A stretch of DNA of 64,000 bases. It comes from Flaccisagitta enflata (taxonomy: Eukaryota > Chaetognatha > Sagittoidea > Aphragmophora). The notes below the pieces were generated by a model. The model was not told where the DNA came from and ran no database searches. It saw nothing but the letters and a program-made list of their open reading frames with translations. How positions within the stretch are numbered: the stretch's first letter is position 1; each line of letters opens with the position of its first letter. Below are positions 63,005 through 64,000 of the stretch, piece after piece. The DNA is taken from contig OZ231127.1 of NCBI GenBank assembly GCA_965153355.1, positions 56,296,001 through 56,360,000 of the forward strand, read 5' to 3'. The position numbers were made by a program, and so were the translations under genes.

Positions 63005-64000
63005 TTTATATTAATATTTCTGTTTTTGTGTTTGTGAAAGGTGGACATCCTTACTGATAACATAATGCTGAAAAGGATGAGTTGTGGCGAACTACGAAAA
63101 CCATTACACTGTACAACTTACCGTGCACGGCGGAGATGTTCTTATCTTACTAACGCGTTAAATTGCATTAACATTGCTATATCGCGGAATGCTGACCTTA
63201 TTTCATGGCATGAAATCTCTATACGGTGCCGCGATTCCATAAATTTTCTATTCTCACGAGAAAAAAAGTGTTCCCAAGGTAGTTGCATGAGAGAGTTGTA
63301 AAAAGAAGACTTGGCACAACATTGATACAACGCTTAAAATCAGTGGGGAATCGGATTTTGTTTAGATACATTTCTTTTCTCTTTTTTTTTCTCTCTGGAT
63401 TTTCTGAATAATGCATTGAGCTGTTATTAACGATATGGAAAGAAATGTTGAAAATGTTTAGTCGTAAATGTATAGTCGTAAATGTATAGTCGTAGTATAC
63501 AACACTGGAATGGCAAGGAAAACAAAAGAAGGAAAACCAATCAAAAGAGGCAACAGTGGCATGCATATTTGTCAAGTGATACACACATAATCGACACTTG
63601 CATATTTAAGAATACAATTGAGAATAACTAGAGCGCTTCTTTAGGGATTGGCCAAAATCATGCCCCATAGATACCCAAAAAGACACGCCTTATAGGCGTG
63701 TATGCCCTACAAGCGGGTTACAAAAAGACAAAAATGGTAACTAGCAATATTCAAGAAAACCATAATCAACCGAATGACTGATCAACCGACAGAACAACCG
63801 ACGAAACGACCGACTAATACAGCAACCGTTATCGAGTCATGCGCACGCGACAAGGATAGAGTAGATTGGGAAGCGCAGTTTCGAATCGGATTTGGATTCA
63901 CCCTCGGACCCCGCAGTGGTTAAGGGACACTTCAGAAACTCATTACTAACGTTGCCAACTCGAAAAACAATGATCGATGATGTTTGAATACCCCCCTTGG
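63005..64000. other. Mostly unassigned right edge
   Basis: GTCGTAAATGTATAGTCGTAAATGTATAGTCG (short direct repeat, 63461-63493), a small hairpin ACACGCC TTATA GGCGTGT (63684-63702) and the degenerate hairpin copy at 63780. No coding recognised. Confidence 0.45.
63780..63853 (+). mobile_element. Degenerate right half of ACAAGG/hairpin element
   Basis: CAACCGACAGAACAACCGACG tract, then GTTATCGAGTCATGCGCACGCGACAAG. The hairpin is recognisable (AGTC.TGCGCA.GCGACA); the left half is not. Confidence 0.45.

Overview
This 64 kb window reads as non-genic nuclear DNA of a eukaryote, most likely an invertebrate animal with a large, repeat-rich genome. The evidence is negative and structural. There are no operons, no dense coding and no rRNA or tRNA gene that I can recognise. 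There are dozens of long microsatellites (AG/CT, GT/CA, GAA/TTC, CAA/TTG, GAAA/TTTC), many small terminal-inverted-repeat (TIR) transposons with readable target-site duplications (TSDs), and one short interstitial tract of the animal-type telomere word TTAGGG. I cannot name the species. Almost every long open frame is a microsatellite or minisatellite read as protein, so none is listed as a gene. The only sequence that looks like former protein-coding DNA is a broken, mobile-element-like pseudogene at about 5.5-7.7 kb.

Layout. 0.3-4.6 kb: several copies of the commonest dispersed element, here called the ACAAGG/hairpin family. Each copy runs from AACAAGGCC to a hairpin followed by an A-run, with a GGAC/CGAC-rich tract between. 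5.2-8.3 kb: a nested stack, in which imperfect TIRs bracket a frameshifted pseudogene, the pseudogene is split by a hAT element with an 8-bp TSD, and a hairpin-family copy lies inside the hAT. 9-11 kb: minisatellite-bearing GGGCAGCGGCCCC elements, a (GA)n-linked tandem duplication and two perfect palindromes. 11.6-14.3 kb: an inverted pair of GCGCTAATGCGC-containing repeats. 15.6-27.5 kb: hairpin-family copies, two pogo/mariner-like elements with TA target sites, a foldback near 23 kb, a 21-bp minisatellite element near 19.7 kb, and a MITE with TACCG termini. 29.8-37.6 kb: a TA-flanked MITE, two copies of an ACC(A/T)TGGCGACA MITE family, and two head-to-head hairpin-family dimers. 38-45 kb: a second TACCG MITE, a very similar-armed foldback at 40.4 kb, triplet-repeat arrays and a second copy of the hAT family. 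45.6-48.6 kb: a 118-bp hAT MITE, then an inverted-ended block holding a roughly 160-bp satellite interrupted by three different elements. 50-55 kb: MITE, tandem duplications and long microsatellites. 56.3-59.7 kb: a TTAGGG tract and a large nested foldback element with 10-bp flanking direct repeats and TIRs of about 355 bp. 60-64 kb: microsatellites, another minisatellite element and a degenerate hairpin copy.

The strongest candidate for something undescribed is the ACAAGG/hairpin family, with roughly 30 copies or fragments. In several sequence variants the left subterminal word and the terminal hairpin arm change together and stay complementary, as expected if the two ends must pair or be recognised together. 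No genes here work together as a pathway. The biology is transposon nesting, foldback formation and microsatellite growth.
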